DNA of 16,342 bases, taken from assembly GCA_041486115.1 (NCBI GenBank), contig JBGPKT010000049.1, positions 1-16,342 on the forward strand, written 5' to 3'. Below are positions 1 through 7,778 of the stretch, one piece after another. Every line of letters starts with the position of its first letter. The stretch's first letter is position 1. The DNA comes from JACQBY01 sp041486115. Lineage in GTDB: Bacteria; Nitrospirota; Nitrospiria; JACQBW01. The notes under the pieces were generated by a model, which was not told the origin of the DNA, ran no database searches, and saw only the letters and a program-made list of their open reading frames with translations. A program made the translations under genes and the position numbers.

Positions 1-1
1 A

Positions 2-2611
2 ATTGAAGAGTCGCTGATCGGCTGGAAAGAATTCGAGCTGGAGGTGATGCGGGATAAAGCCGACAATGTGGCGATTATCTGTTCGATTGAAAATGTCGAT
101 CCGATGGGTGTTCATACCGGAGACAGCATTACGGTGGCCCCGATTCAGACCTTGAGCGATAAGGAATATCAGTTGATGCGGGATACCGCGATTAAGGTGA
201 TCCGGGAAATAGGGGTTGAAACAGGGGGCTCCAATATTCAGTTTTCACTCAACCCGGAAAACGGAAAAATGTATGTAATAGAGATGAACCCACGGGTTTC
301 AAGAAGTTCTGCGCTCTCTTCCAAAGCGACCGGATACCCCATCGCAAAGATCGCCGCAAAACTGGCAGTCGGATATACCCTTGATGAAATTCCCAACGAT
401 ATTACCCGGACGACTCCCGCCTCGTTTGAACCGACCATCGATTATGTCGTGGTAAAGATCCCCCGGTTTGATTTTGAAAAATTTCCCCAGGCCGATCAAA
501 CGCTTTCCCCGCAGATGAAGTCTGTCGGAGAGGTCATGGCGATCGGGAGGACTTTCAAGGAAAGTCTCCAGAAAGCAGTCTCTTCGCTTGAAATCGACCG
601 CCAGGGACTCGACCTCAAGAAGGGGACAATCTTTTTGCCGGGACAGGAAAAAAAATCGATTAAGGAAAAACTTCTGGTTCCCAACGCTGAACGGATTTTT
701 TATATTGCCGAAGCCTTTCGGCGCGGTTTTGATCTCGAAGAGATTGCCCGTGATACCCGCATCGATCCCTGGTTCCTTTCCCAGATTGAGGAAATCGTTT
801 TATTTGAAAAAAATCTGTCCGAAAACCAGTCTAAAAACCTTTCCATCGATCTTCTGGAACAGGCCAAGCGTTTTGGTTTTACAGACTTCAAAATAGGGGA
901 GTTGACCGGATATTCAGAAGAAGAAATTTATCAGATGCGGAGCGAAGCGGGGATTTTACCTGTTTTTAAACGGGTCGATACCTGCGCGGCAGAATTCGAG
1001 GCCCATACCCCTTATCTCTACTCTTCTTACGAAAAAGAGTGCGAGGCAAACCCGACCGGCAACAAAAAGGTGATCATTTTAGGCGGAGGGCCTAACCGGA
1101 TCGGACAGGGAATCGAGTTTGATTACTGCTGCGTCCATGGGGTGATGGGCCTGAAAGAAGAAGGTTATGAAACCATTATGGTCAACTGCAACCCCGAAAC
1201 CGTCAGCACCGACTACGATACGGCCGACCGGCTTTATTTTGAGCCACTGACCCTTGAGAATGTTCTTAGGATTATTGAAGTAGAAAAGCCCGAAGGGGTG
1301 GTGGTCCAGTTCGGGGGACAGACTCCGCTTAAACTGGCGCTTGCGCTTGAAAATCGGGGAGTCAGAATCCTCGGGACCTCTCCCGATTCGATCGATTTGG
1401 CCGAGGACCGGGAACGGTTTAAAAAGCTGGTGGAGGATCTCCGTCTGGCACAACCCGAAAGCGGGTCGGCCCGCTCCGATGAAGAGGGAAAACGGATTGC
1501 GGGAAAAATCGGCTATCCGGTGATGGTTCGGCCCTCCTATGTTCTGGGAGGGAAGTCGATGGTCATTGTCTATGACGAGGAGAGCCTCGACCATTACATG
1601 AAGAATGCGGTTTCGGCTTCCTATTCCCATCCGGTGTTAATTGATAAATACCTTGAAGATGCGGTTGAAATCGATGTCGATGCCATTTCAGACGGAGACG
1701 AAGTGATCATCGGCGGCATCATGGAACATATTGAAGAAGCGGGGATCCATTCCGGCGACAGCGCCTGTTCTCTCCCCCCGTTTTCTCTCAATGGGGAGCT
1801 GACAAAGGAAATCAAACGGCAGACCATTATTCTCGCCAGATCCCTTAAGGTCATCGGCCTCTTAAACATTCAGTTTGCGGTTAAAAACCAGCAGGTCTAT
1901 ATTCTGGAGGTCAACCCCAGAGCCTCCCGGACGGTCCCTTTTGTCAGTAAAACCATCGGCTTGCCATTGGCCAAAATTGCGATTAAACTAATGGTTGGAA
2001 AGCGGCTTAAAGAAACGGGGATTTCCGAACCCCGGCTTTTTAACCATGTCGCGGTCAAAGAGGCAGTTTTCCCTTTTGGAAAATTCCCCGGCGTCGATCC
2101 CCTTCTCGGTCCTGAAATGAAATCGACCGGAGAGGTGATGGGAATCGACCTGGAGTTTGGAAAGGCCTTTGCCAAATCCCAGGATGCGGCCGGGAATCCG
2201 TTGCCGACATTTGGAACGGTCTTTTTAAGCGTGAAAGACAAGGATAAGCCGGCGCTGATTCCGATTGCCCGAGATCTATCGGAGCTCGGGTTTAAACTGA
2301 TCGGTACGCGGGGAACTGTTGATTTCCTCTCGCTCCATAAGATTGAAATCAGGCAGGTCAACAAGATTATCGAAGGACGGCCTCATGTGGTTGATCATAT
2401 GAAAAACATGGAAATTCAATTATCGATTAATACGGTGGGGGATAAAGCCTCGCAGGACGATTCTTATCCGATCCGCCAGACGACGATACAACAAAAAATA
2501 CCTTATTTTACGACCATGGCGGGAGCAAAAGCGGCAGTTCGTGGAATCAGCGCCTTGTCAAAAGGGGGGATCCAGGTCCAATCGCTTCAACAATACCACG
2601 CCAAAAAATAA
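2..2611 (+). CDS. carB: Carbamoyl-phosphate synthase large subunit (5' end missing)
   Basis: Makes carbamoyl phosphate from bicarbonate, ammonia (channelled from the CarA glutaminase) and two ATP, feeding pyrimidine and arginine synthesis in the cytoplasm. The reading frame is open from base 2 (EESLIGWKEFELEV...), so the GTG/ATG codons at 44/47 are internal. About 869 residues are visible; compared with the roughly 1070-residue family, about 200 N-terminal residues lie upstream. Visible in order: the end of the first ATP-grasp domain (EMNPRVSRSS, about nt 283-310); the oligomerisation domain; the second synthetase half, opening with ILGGGPNRIGQGIEFDY (about nt 1075-1125) and NPETVSTDYDTADRLYFEP; its ATP-grasp (VMVRPSYVLGGKSM; EVNPRASRTVPFVSK); and the C-terminal MGS-like allosteric domain from about nt 2216 (LIGTRGT, VVDHMKNMEI). 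No frameshift or lost motif was seen. greA follows after 22 bp, probably co-transcribed. Confidence 0.97.
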   Translation: MEESLIGWKEFELEVMRDKADNVAIICSIENVDPMGVHTGDSITVAPIQTLSDKEYQLMRDTAIKVIREIGVETGGSNIQFSLNPENGKMYVIEMNPRVSRSSALSSKATGYPIAKIAAKLAVGYTLDEIPNDITRTTPASFEPTIDYVVVKIPRFDFEKFPQADQTLSPQMKSVGEVMAIGRTFKESLQKAVSSLEIDRQGLDLKKGTIFLPGQEKKSIKEKLLVPNAERIFYIAEAFRRGFDLEEIARDTRIDPWFLSQIEEIVLFEKNLSENQSKNLSIDLLEQAKRFGFTDFKIGELTGYSEEEIYQMRSEAGILPVFKRVDTCAAEFEAHTPYLYSSYEKECEANPTGNKKVIILGGGPNRIGQGIEFDYCCVHGVMGLKEEGYETIMVNCNPETVSTDYDTADRLYFEPLTLENVLRIIEVEKPEGVVVQFGGQTPLKLALALENRGVRILGTSPDSIDLAEDRERFKKLVEDLRLAQPESGSARSDEEGKRIAGKIGYPVMVRPSYVLGGKSMVIVYDEESLDHYMKNAVSASYSHPVLIDKYLEDAVEIDVDAISDGDEVIIGGIMEHIEEAGIHSGDSACSLPPFSLNGELTKEIKRQTIILARSLKVIGLLNIQFAVKNQQVYILEVNPRASRTVPFVSKTIGLPLAKIAIKLMVGKRLKETGISEPRLFNHVAVKEAVFPFGKFPGVDPLLGPEMKSTGEVMGIDLEFGKAFAKSQDAAGNPLPTFGTVFLSVKDKDKPALIPIARDLSELGFKLIGTRGTVDFLSLHKIEIRQVNKIIEGRPHVVDHMKNMEIQLSINTVGDKASQDDSYPIRQTTIQQKIPYFTTMAGAKAAVRGISALSKGGIQVQSLQQYHAKK

Positions 2612-2633
2612 GATTTCAGGAGGACGAATTGCT

Positions 2634-3146
2634 TTGAAAGAACCGATGACCACCCAGGGATATGAAAAAATACAAAGGGAGTTGGAAAAACTGAAAAGGG
2701 TTGAACGGCCCAAAAACATCGCCGATATCGCAGAAGCGCGGTCTCATGGAGACCTGTCCGAAAATGCGGAATATTCAGCCGCAAAAGAACGGCAATCGTT
2801 TATCGAGGGGAGAGTCCGGGAACTGGAAGGGAAATTAGTGAATGCCCATGTGATTGATATCTCCGGCCTCTCCTCCGACAAAGTGGTTTTTGGCGCAACG
2901 GTTCATTTAATCAATGTCGAAACGGAAGAAAAAAAGATTTATTCCATCGTCGGGGTTGACGAAGCCGATTTGAAACAAAATAAAATATCGATCCACTCAC
3001 CGCTTGCAAAGGCTTTAATCGGACATAAGATCGGGTCGACGGTAAAGATCCAGGCCCCGGCAAAAACGGTGGAATACGAAATCACCGACATTACGTTCCG
3101 GTCTTTGGATCGACCGATCCACAGGTCGGACGAGGCGGCTAAATGA
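2634..3146 (+). CDS. greA: Transcription elongation factor GreA
   Basis: Rescues backtracked RNA polymerase by inserting its coiled-coil tip into the secondary channel and stimulating transcript cleavage. The N-terminal coiled coil (residues about 6-80) carries the family motif GDLSENAEYSAAKERQ, with the acidic tip residues D40 and E43. The FKBP-like C-terminal domain follows (about 85-158). Start choice: TTG at 2634 lies 10 nt after a clear AGGAGG (2618-2623). The first ATG (2646) is 22 nt away, too far for that site. The frame is open further upstream but runs into carB. This gives 170 aa, about 12 more than typical GreA. The extra tail (from about residue 155, SLDRPIHRSDEAAK) is encoded by a palindromic repeat (3097-3130). 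The stop overlaps the next start as ATGA, implying translational coupling. Identity is secure; the start is likely. Confidence 0.95.
   Translation: MKEPMTTQGYEKIQRELEKLKRVERPKNIADIAEARSHGDLSENAEYSAAKERQSFIEGRVRELEGKLVNAHVIDISGLSSDKVVFGATVHLINVETEEKKIYSIVGVDEADLKQNKISIHSPLAKALIGHKIGSTVKIQAPAKTVEYEITDITFRSLDRPIHRSDEAAK
3097..3130. repeat. Palindromic repeat copy 1 (in greA 3' end)
   Basis: A near-perfect inverted repeat: TCCGGTCTTTGGATCG, a 2-nt loop AC, then CGATCCACAGGTCGGA. 13 of 16 positions are Watson-Crick; two of the three exceptions are G-U in RNA, leaving one mismatch. The element encodes the C-terminal tail of GreA and ends 12 nt before the start of the SAM hydrolase. Related copies are at 5681-5774 and 13631-13690. 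Confidence 0.7.
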
Positions 3147-3934
3147 AACCGGTCATCACTCTGACCACCGATTTCGGGTATAAAGATTATTTCGCAGGGA
3201 GCGTCAAGGGGGTCATCCTCCAGATCAACCCCGATATCAGGATTGTCGACATTTCACACGAAATTGCCCCTTATTCTATTTCAGACGGCGCTTTTGTGAT
3301 TTCTTCGGCTTACCGGTTTTTTCCTAAAGGGAGCATTCATCTGGTCGTGGTCGATCCGGGAGTAGGAAGCGAGAGGAAACCTTTGCTCGCGGTCAGCCGG
3401 TCCGGGTTCTTTTTGGCGCCGGATAACGGGATTTTAACCACCATTTATGACGAGGACGGGCCCTGTCAGATTTATGAGCTGACCGAAAAAAAGTTTTTTT
3501 TACCTTCCGTCGGCCCCACTTTTCATGGAAGGGATATTTTCGCCCCTGTTGCCGCATGGCTTTCGACCGAGATGGAGAGCTCTTCGTTCGGTAGAATCAT
3601 CACAGATCCGGTCAGATTGCCGGTTCAAAAACCTCTCATTGAAAAAAATAAAATCACGGGGCAGGTCATGTACATCGACCGGTATGGGAACCTCATTACC
3701 AACATCAGGGCCTTTGATCTTACTGAGATCAATTTTAAAAAATCGAGCGTGATCATCGGGAGCCATACCCTCGTCGGCGGAAAGAATTTCTATCAGGAAG
3801 CCAGAGAAGGAGAATCCTCCTTTACCCTCAATAGTTCAGGCCACATCGAAATCTTTCAGAATCGGGGACATGCCGCTTCTTTTCTGGGAGCCTCCCTCCA
3901 CGACCCGGTCCAATTCCTCAAATTTCAGGTATGA
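3143..3934 (+). CDS. S-adenosyl-L-methionine hydrolase, adenosine-forming (DUF62/SAM hydroxide adenosyltransferase)
   Basis: 263 aa, belonging to the SAM hydrolase/chlorinase/fluorinase superfamily. Known members of the plain (DUF62) branch split SAM to adenosine and methionine using water. The N-terminal SAM-binding region begins ITLTTDFGYKDYFAGSVKGV (D10). The catalytic Asp-Arg-His triad described for archaeal DUF62 proteins is visible as D71 (VVVDPGVG), R78 (GSERKP) and H128 (FHGRDIFAP), with family-like spacing. This argues for a hydrolase rather than a halogenase. The C-terminal beta-barrel domain (about 165-263) includes YIDRYGNLITNI. Start: ATG 3143 overlaps the greA stop (ATGA), with GAGG at 3132-3135, 7 nt upstream. 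Two radical-SAM methylthiotransferases follow, so a local link to SAM use is possible but is inference. The physiological role of the family is unsettled. Confidence 0.9.
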   Translation: MKPVITLTTDFGYKDYFAGSVKGVILQINPDIRIVDISHEIAPYSISDGAFVISSAYRFFPKGSIHLVVVDPGVGSERKPLLAVSRSGFFLAPDNGILTTIYDEDGPCQIYELTEKKFFLPSVGPTFHGRDIFAPVAAWLSTEMESSSFGRIITDPVRLPVQKPLIEKNKITGQVMYIDRYGNLITNIRAFDLTEINFKKSSVIIGSHTLVGGKNFYQEAREGESSFTLNSSGHIEIFQNRGHAASFLGASLHDPVQFLKFQV

Positions 3935-3948
3935 TCAATAAGTTCTTT

Positions 3949-3977
3949 TTGACTCCATCCCGACAAGTTGTTAAAAT
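3949..3977 (+). promoter_or_regulatory. Sigma70-type promoter before miaB
   Basis: TTGACT (3949-3954, 5/6 to consensus), a 17-nt spacer, and TAAAAT (3972-3977, 5/6). It lies in the only sizeable gap of the left gene string and would start transcription near 3984, giving miaB-mtaB their own promoter in addition to read-through from carB. Confidence 0.55.
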
Positions 3978-3999
3978 AACGGCAAATTTAGATATTAAA

Positions 4000-4021
4000 T
4001 CAATCATTGTAAATTGATTGA
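4000..4021 (+). other. Leader hairpin before miaB
   Basis: Inverted repeat TCAATCA (4000-4006) / TGATTGA (4015-4021) with an 8-nt loop, between the predicted promoter and the miaB start. The alternative TTG at 4018 lies inside the 3' arm. There is no T-tract, so it is not a terminator; a role in RNA stability or initiation is possible but unproven. Confidence 0.35.
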
Positions 4022-4032
4022 AAGAAAGAAAA

Positions 4033-5337
4033 TTGAAAAAATTATTTATTAAATCATTTGGCTGCCAGATGAACGATCATGATGCCGAGCAGATGGTCGG
4101 CCTCCTTCAGAAAGAAGGGTATACCCTGACTACCCATCAGGATGAGGCCGATATGATTATCATGAATACCTGCAGTATCAGGGATAAGGCCGAACAAAAA
4201 GCTTACAGTGAATTTGGAAAACTCGATGGGTTAAAGAAGAAGAACCCCGATTTGATTATCGGGTTTGCAGGGTGCGTCGCCCAGCAAGAAGGGAGTAAGA
4301 TCCTCCAGCGGATATCCAATGTCGACTTTGTGATGGGGCCGCGCAATATCAGCGACCTCCCTGAAATTATCAACAAAGTGAACGAAAAAGAACGGGTTGT
4401 CCAGACGCGGGATGATGAACCGATCGCCCCCAGCCGCCCTTCTTACCACAAAGATTCGATCAAAGCCTGGGTCACCATTATGGAAGGGTGTGACTATGGG
4501 TGCACTTATTGCGTCGTTCCTACAACACGAGGAGCAGAACGGAGCAGGCCAAGCCGGGAAATTTTTCATGAGGTTGAAGCCCTTGCCAATCAAGGATTTA
4601 TTGAGATCACCCTTCTAGGACAGACTGTTAATTCTTATGGAAAAAACCTAAATGAAATCATAGATTTTTCAGATTTACTTAAAGTTTTACATAGCATTGA
4701 TGGATTGCGGCGGATCCGGTTTATGACCTCCCATCCGAACGATCTGAACCAGAAACTTGTGGAAACGATCAAAGATTTTCCAAAACTCTGCAAGCATCTC
4801 CATCTACCGGTTCAATCCGGTTCGGATAAAATATTAAACCTGATGAAAAGGGGATATAACATCCGGGAATATCGCTCGAAAGTCGATTTGCTCCGGTCTG
4901 AAATCCCGCGGATCAGTATTACTTCAGATATTATTACCGGATTCCCGGGAGAAACCGATGAGGAATTTAAAGAAACACTTAAACTTTTAGAAGATGTTCA
5001 ATTTGATGCGATCTTTGCCTTTAAGTATTCAAACCGGCCCAATACCCTTGCCCCTTTAATGGACGGGCAGGTCGGTGCGGAGCTCAAATCGGAGCGCCTG
5101 GCCCAAATCCTTGAGTTACAGCAAAAGATCTCGCGTCAGATGAACATGGCGCTTCTGGGGACCATTCAGGAGGTCCTGGTAGACGGCGCAGGGAAAAATA
5201 TCCCAGAAAGATGGTCTGGCCGTACCGACTGCAACCGGATGGTCCATTTCAATTCCCCTCGTCATTTAATCGGCCAGATCGTTCCCCTGAAGATCACCGA
5301 AACAAGAACCTCCTCTCTGGAAGGGGAGCTTGTTTGA
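4033..5337 (+). CDS. miaB: tRNA-2-methylthio-N6-dimethylallyladenosine synthase MiaB
   Basis: Radical-SAM methylthiotransferase that converts i6A37 to ms2i6A37 in tRNAs reading UNN codons. The N-terminal UPF0004/MTTase domain has its three cluster cysteines at C11 (FGCQMND), C47 (NTCSIRDKA) and C81 (GFAGCVAQ). The radical-SAM domain has CxxxCxxC at C153, C157 and C160 (GCDYGCTYC). The C-terminal TRAM domain contains GRTDCNRMVHF, characteristic of MiaB rather than its paralogs. 434 aa, normal length. No ATG start exists. TTG 4033 gives a family-like N terminus (MKKLFIKSFGCQMN) behind a purine-rich stretch; TTG 4018 would add five residues but has no visible ribosome site. The stop overlaps the next gene's TTG. 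Confidence 0.95.
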   Translation: MKKLFIKSFGCQMNDHDAEQMVGLLQKEGYTLTTHQDEADMIIMNTCSIRDKAEQKAYSEFGKLDGLKKKNPDLIIGFAGCVAQQEGSKILQRISNVDFVMGPRNISDLPEIINKVNEKERVVQTRDDEPIAPSRPSYHKDSIKAWVTIMEGCDYGCTYCVVPTTRGAERSRPSREIFHEVEALANQGFIEITLLGQTVNSYGKNLNEIIDFSDLLKVLHSIDGLRRIRFMTSHPNDLNQKLVETIKDFPKLCKHLHLPVQSGSDKILNLMKRGYNIREYRSKVDLLRSEIPRISITSDIITGFPGETDEEFKETLKLLEDVQFDAIFAFKYSNRPNTLAPLMDGQVGAELKSERLAQILELQQKISRQMNMALLGTIQEVLVDGAGKNIPERWSGRTDCNRMVHFNSPRHLIGQIVPLKITETRTSSLEGELV

Positions 5338-6770
5338 AGATCGCCTTTACAACCCTTGGCTGTAAGGTAAATCAGTTCGACACGGCCATCATGGAATCGT
5401 CTGTCACCCGGGAGAGCCATGAAATCGTTTCTTACGAAGAAAAGGCCGACCTTTATGTCATTAATACCTGTACCGTGACCGATAACGCCGACTTGGAATC
5501 GAGGCATTGGGTTAAAAAGGCCCGGAAGAAGAATCCCAACGCAAAAATCATGGTTACCGGTTGTTATGCGCAGACCAATCCGGCCGAGGTGAAAAATATC
5601 CCCGGAGTCGATTTTATTCTCGGAAATGAAGAAAAAAGATCCCTTTCCTCTTTTTTACCGATGTTTCAGCCCGATCCGACCTTCCGACCTTTGGATCGGT
5701 CGGTCCATTCGACCTGTGAATCGGTCGAACCTAAGACCGGAAGACCGGATGGATCCGTCGATCCAAGGACCGGACCGATTTTAAATGAAACGCCTGAGGT
5801 TTATTCCAGTCAGGTGACCTGTGTCGGAGATATTTCCAGAGAAAAGATTTTTAAACAACCTTTGATAGAATCCTTTTTGGATAAAACCCGGGCCTTTTTA
5901 AAAGTACAGGATGGGTGCAATGCCTGGTGTTCGTTTTGTATTATCCCGAGAGCAAGAGGGAAGAGCCGAAGTTTTTCAATCGAAGAAGTCCTTTCGCAGG
6001 TGGCCTTGTTTGAAGAAAACGGATACAATGAGGTCGTCTTGACCGGGATCAATCTCGGATCCTATGGACTCGACTTTTCTCCGAAAACGTCGTTGCTTCA
6101 TCTTCTTGCTCACATGGAGAAGAGAACGTCCCGCATCCGCTTCAGGTTCAGCTCCATAGAGCCTGAGTATTTTACAGACGATCTGATTGAAGCCTTTTCA
6201 AATTCCAAACGGGTTTGCCATCATTTTCATATCCCTTTGCAAAGCGGCCATGCCGGAATTTTAAAAAAGATGCACCGGAAATATTCCCCTGAATATTACC
6301 GCGCCCTCCTTGAGAAAATTCATCATAAAATGCCAGACGCCGCGATTGGAGCCGATGTCATGACAGGCTTTCCGGGGGAGACCCTCGATGAGTTCCAGAC
6401 CACCTATCAATTGCTGGCCCGGCTGCCGGTTGCCTATCTCCATGTTTTCCCTTATTCGATGAGAGAAAACACATCTGCCGCTGAACTTCCGGATACCGTC
6501 TCGCCCACTGAAAAAAAAGAACGGTCCAATCAGCTCCGGAAGTTGAGCAAATCAAAAAACGAAGGCTTTAAAAGGAATTTTATCGGCAAATCCCTGACGG
6601 TTTTAATCGAGAACAAAAAGGAAGGGGAACCCCCTGACTTCGGTATGGGGCTTTCGGACAATTATTTAAAGGTTTTGATCAAAGACGGGGGGCATTTAAA
6701 AACAAACCAATATATCCATGTCACCCCGACCCTTCTTGAAGACGATCAACTCATTGCAACACTCCTTTAA
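5334..6770 (+). CDS. mtaB: tRNA ms2t6A37 methylthiotransferase, MtaB type
   Basis: Paralog of the preceding gene that methylthiolates t6A37 in ANN-decoding tRNAs. The N-terminal cluster-binding domain starts MKIAFTTLGCKVNQFDT (C10), followed by NTCTVTDNAD and VTGCYAQTNP. The radical-SAM motif is GCNAWCSFC. LTGINLGSYG and the ALxLP-free C-terminal region resemble MtaB/YqeV rather than MiaB or RimO. The TRAM-like end is weakly conserved. Start: TTG 5334 overlaps the miaB TGA, with AAGGGGAG (5321-5328) 5 nt upstream; the open frame extends back into miaB, but those residues are not family-like. At 478 aa it is longer than the roughly 430-450 usual. The excess matches an in-frame palindromic repeat insertion (residues about 116-147, rich in P, R, D, S and T) between the MTTase and radical-SAM domains. 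No key cysteine is lost. Confidence 0.9.
   Translation: MKIAFTTLGCKVNQFDTAIMESSVTRESHEIVSYEEKADLYVINTCTVTDNADLESRHWVKKARKKNPNAKIMVTGCYAQTNPAEVKNIPGVDFILGNEEKRSLSSFLPMFQPDPTFRPLDRSVHSTCESVEPKTGRPDGSVDPRTGPILNETPEVYSSQVTCVGDISREKIFKQPLIESFLDKTRAFLKVQDGCNAWCSFCIIPRARGKSRSFSIEEVLSQVALFEENGYNEVVLTGINLGSYGLDFSPKTSLLHLLAHMEKRTSRIRFRFSSIEPEYFTDDLIEAFSNSKRVCHHFHIPLQSGHAGILKKMHRKYSPEYYRALLEKIHHKMPDAAIGADVMTGFPGETLDEFQTTYQLLARLPVAYLHVFPYSMRENTSAAELPDTVSPTEKKERSNQLRKLSKSKNEGFKRNFIGKSLTVLIENKKEGEPPDFGMGLSDNYLKVLIKDGGHLKTNQYIHVTPTLLEDDQLIATLL
5681..5774. repeat. Palindromic repeat copy 2 (in-frame inside mtaB)
   Basis: A compound element with three parts. The first is a forward arm, 5681-5703 (CTTCCGACCTTTGGATCGG...). 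The second is an inverted copy, 5709-5743, agreeing with the reverse complement of greA 3095-3129 at 30 of 35 positions by eye. The third is a second inverted copy, 5750-5774, agreeing at 23 of 25. The whole block can fold as a long imperfect hairpin, stays in frame, and codes the low-complexity linker of MtaB. Confidence 0.7.
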
Positions 6771-7086
6771 ATTTTTCCACAGTTCCAAACATTTCTAAAC
6801 ATTATTTGTGCCAAAATTTCATCCAATCATGGATAAAATATTCCGGAAAATTTGCCCTAATTTTAGGCAGAATGGTCTAATTGCGCTCCCGTAGGGGTTT
6901 TTATCCGAATTAAGAACACTACTAACAGGTTGTCCACAACCCTTGTGGAAAATAAAAAAATACCGATGAGAGACTTTGATAAATTATCGAAATCAGGAGT
7001 TTAGTGGTCCTTGCCGTGTTAAATAAATGGTGTTTTGAAATCTACAATTTTGGAGGGAAGGAACTCTTTTATTATTAAACCTTCTT
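6771..7086. other. Intergenic region between convergent mtaB and the TrkA-C pseudogene
   Basis: I see no gene here. It contains several DnaA-box-like 9-mers: TTTTCCACA at 6773, TTGTCCACA at 6930, and TGTGGAAAA (reverse) at 6944. There is also a small hairpin GCC(C)TAA/TTAGGC (6854-6867). TCCCGTAGGGG followed by five T (6887-6902) is the only, weak, candidate terminator for the + strand operon. Confidence 0.5.
6930..6952. promoter_or_regulatory. Paired DnaA-box-like palindrome
   Basis: TTGTCCACAA, a CCC spacer, then TTGTGGAAAA: 10-nt inverted arms with one mismatch. Each arm contains a 9-mer close to the DnaA box consensus TTWTNCACA (TTTTCCACA fits fully; TTGTCCACA has one difference). A further full match, TTTTCCACA, lies at 6773-6781. 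Function is unproven, and the surrounding gene orientation does not suggest an origin. Confidence 0.3.
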
Positions 7087-7662
7087 TTATTTAACCTGTT
7101 CTTTGAAATCCAGGATTCCTTTATCGGTTCCAATACAAATTAATGAATCGCCTCGATTAAGAAGAGTGTCTCCGTGCACTAACTCCATCCGTTCACCTTT
7201 TTTGATCATTAAAATCAGAAGATCCTGTTTGAGCGGGATCTCTTTTATTTTTATATTGGAAATTTTGGACTCGTCCGGAACGCTAATTTGAGCCAGACCC
7301 CAGCCGGTGAGGTTAAACTGCGCGGTACATTGCGAAAGGGCTTCTTTAAAGGCTTTTCTTTGTAAATTCGATAATAATTGAAGGGTCTCCGAGTATTTAT
7401 CTTTCAGCATTTGGATTTCTTCCATCTCCTTTTGAAATGGGTCTGCACTCAACCGGAGAAGGTTTTTATTTTTCTGATAATCTTAGAGCGCTTTTTCTCC
7501 CAACCTTATAAAAGCTCTATCCATCTCTTTTTCGATCATTTTCCCTTGCAGTGAAATTTTATACTCCTTCACTCGAAAATCAAGTTTTTCGGCGAGGGAA
7601 TAGACCAATTCATTAAAACCGGAAACAAAAGATAGAATTTCTATTTTTAAGGTCTTAACCAT
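7087..7662 (-). pseudogene. TrkA-C (RCK_C) coiled-coil protein, interrupted by an in-frame TAA
   Basis: Read from ATG 7662 on the - strand, 59 codons (MVKTLKIEILSFVSGFNELV...) end in TAA at 7485-7483. The same frame then continues without another stop for 131 codons to 7087. Before the stop the protein looks helical and charged. After it there is more coiled coil (MEEIQMLKDKYSETLQLL), then a TrkA C-terminal-like domain (GLAQISVPDESKISNIKIKE ... GDTLLNRGDSLICIG), the small ligand-binding fold found in potassium-channel regulators and transporters. One missing base change (for example TAA from a sense codon) would restore a 191-aa protein, so I call a nonsense-mutated gene. The downstream part could restart at TTG 7452, but no ribosome site is seen. 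A TATAAT lies upstream (7732-7727) without a matching -35. Alternatives are a sequencing error or two short genes. Confidence 0.65.
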
Positions 7663-7778
7663 TCATAACCATAAAAGAATTTTAAAAGAACCGGATGAAG
7701 AAACTTTTATTTATCGCCTTAAAACCATTATAAAACAGGAGATTAGATGCACTTTTACCCTTTTGCTTCAATTTATTA

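Noticed and set aside
1079..1630. 183-aa open frame on the - strand
   Set aside because: Lies antisense within carB and has no recognisable domain; a shadow of biased coding sequence.
3143..3934. Fluorinase/chlorinase assignment
   Set aside because: The D71/R78/H128 triad typical of SAM hydrolases is present; halogenases lack it.
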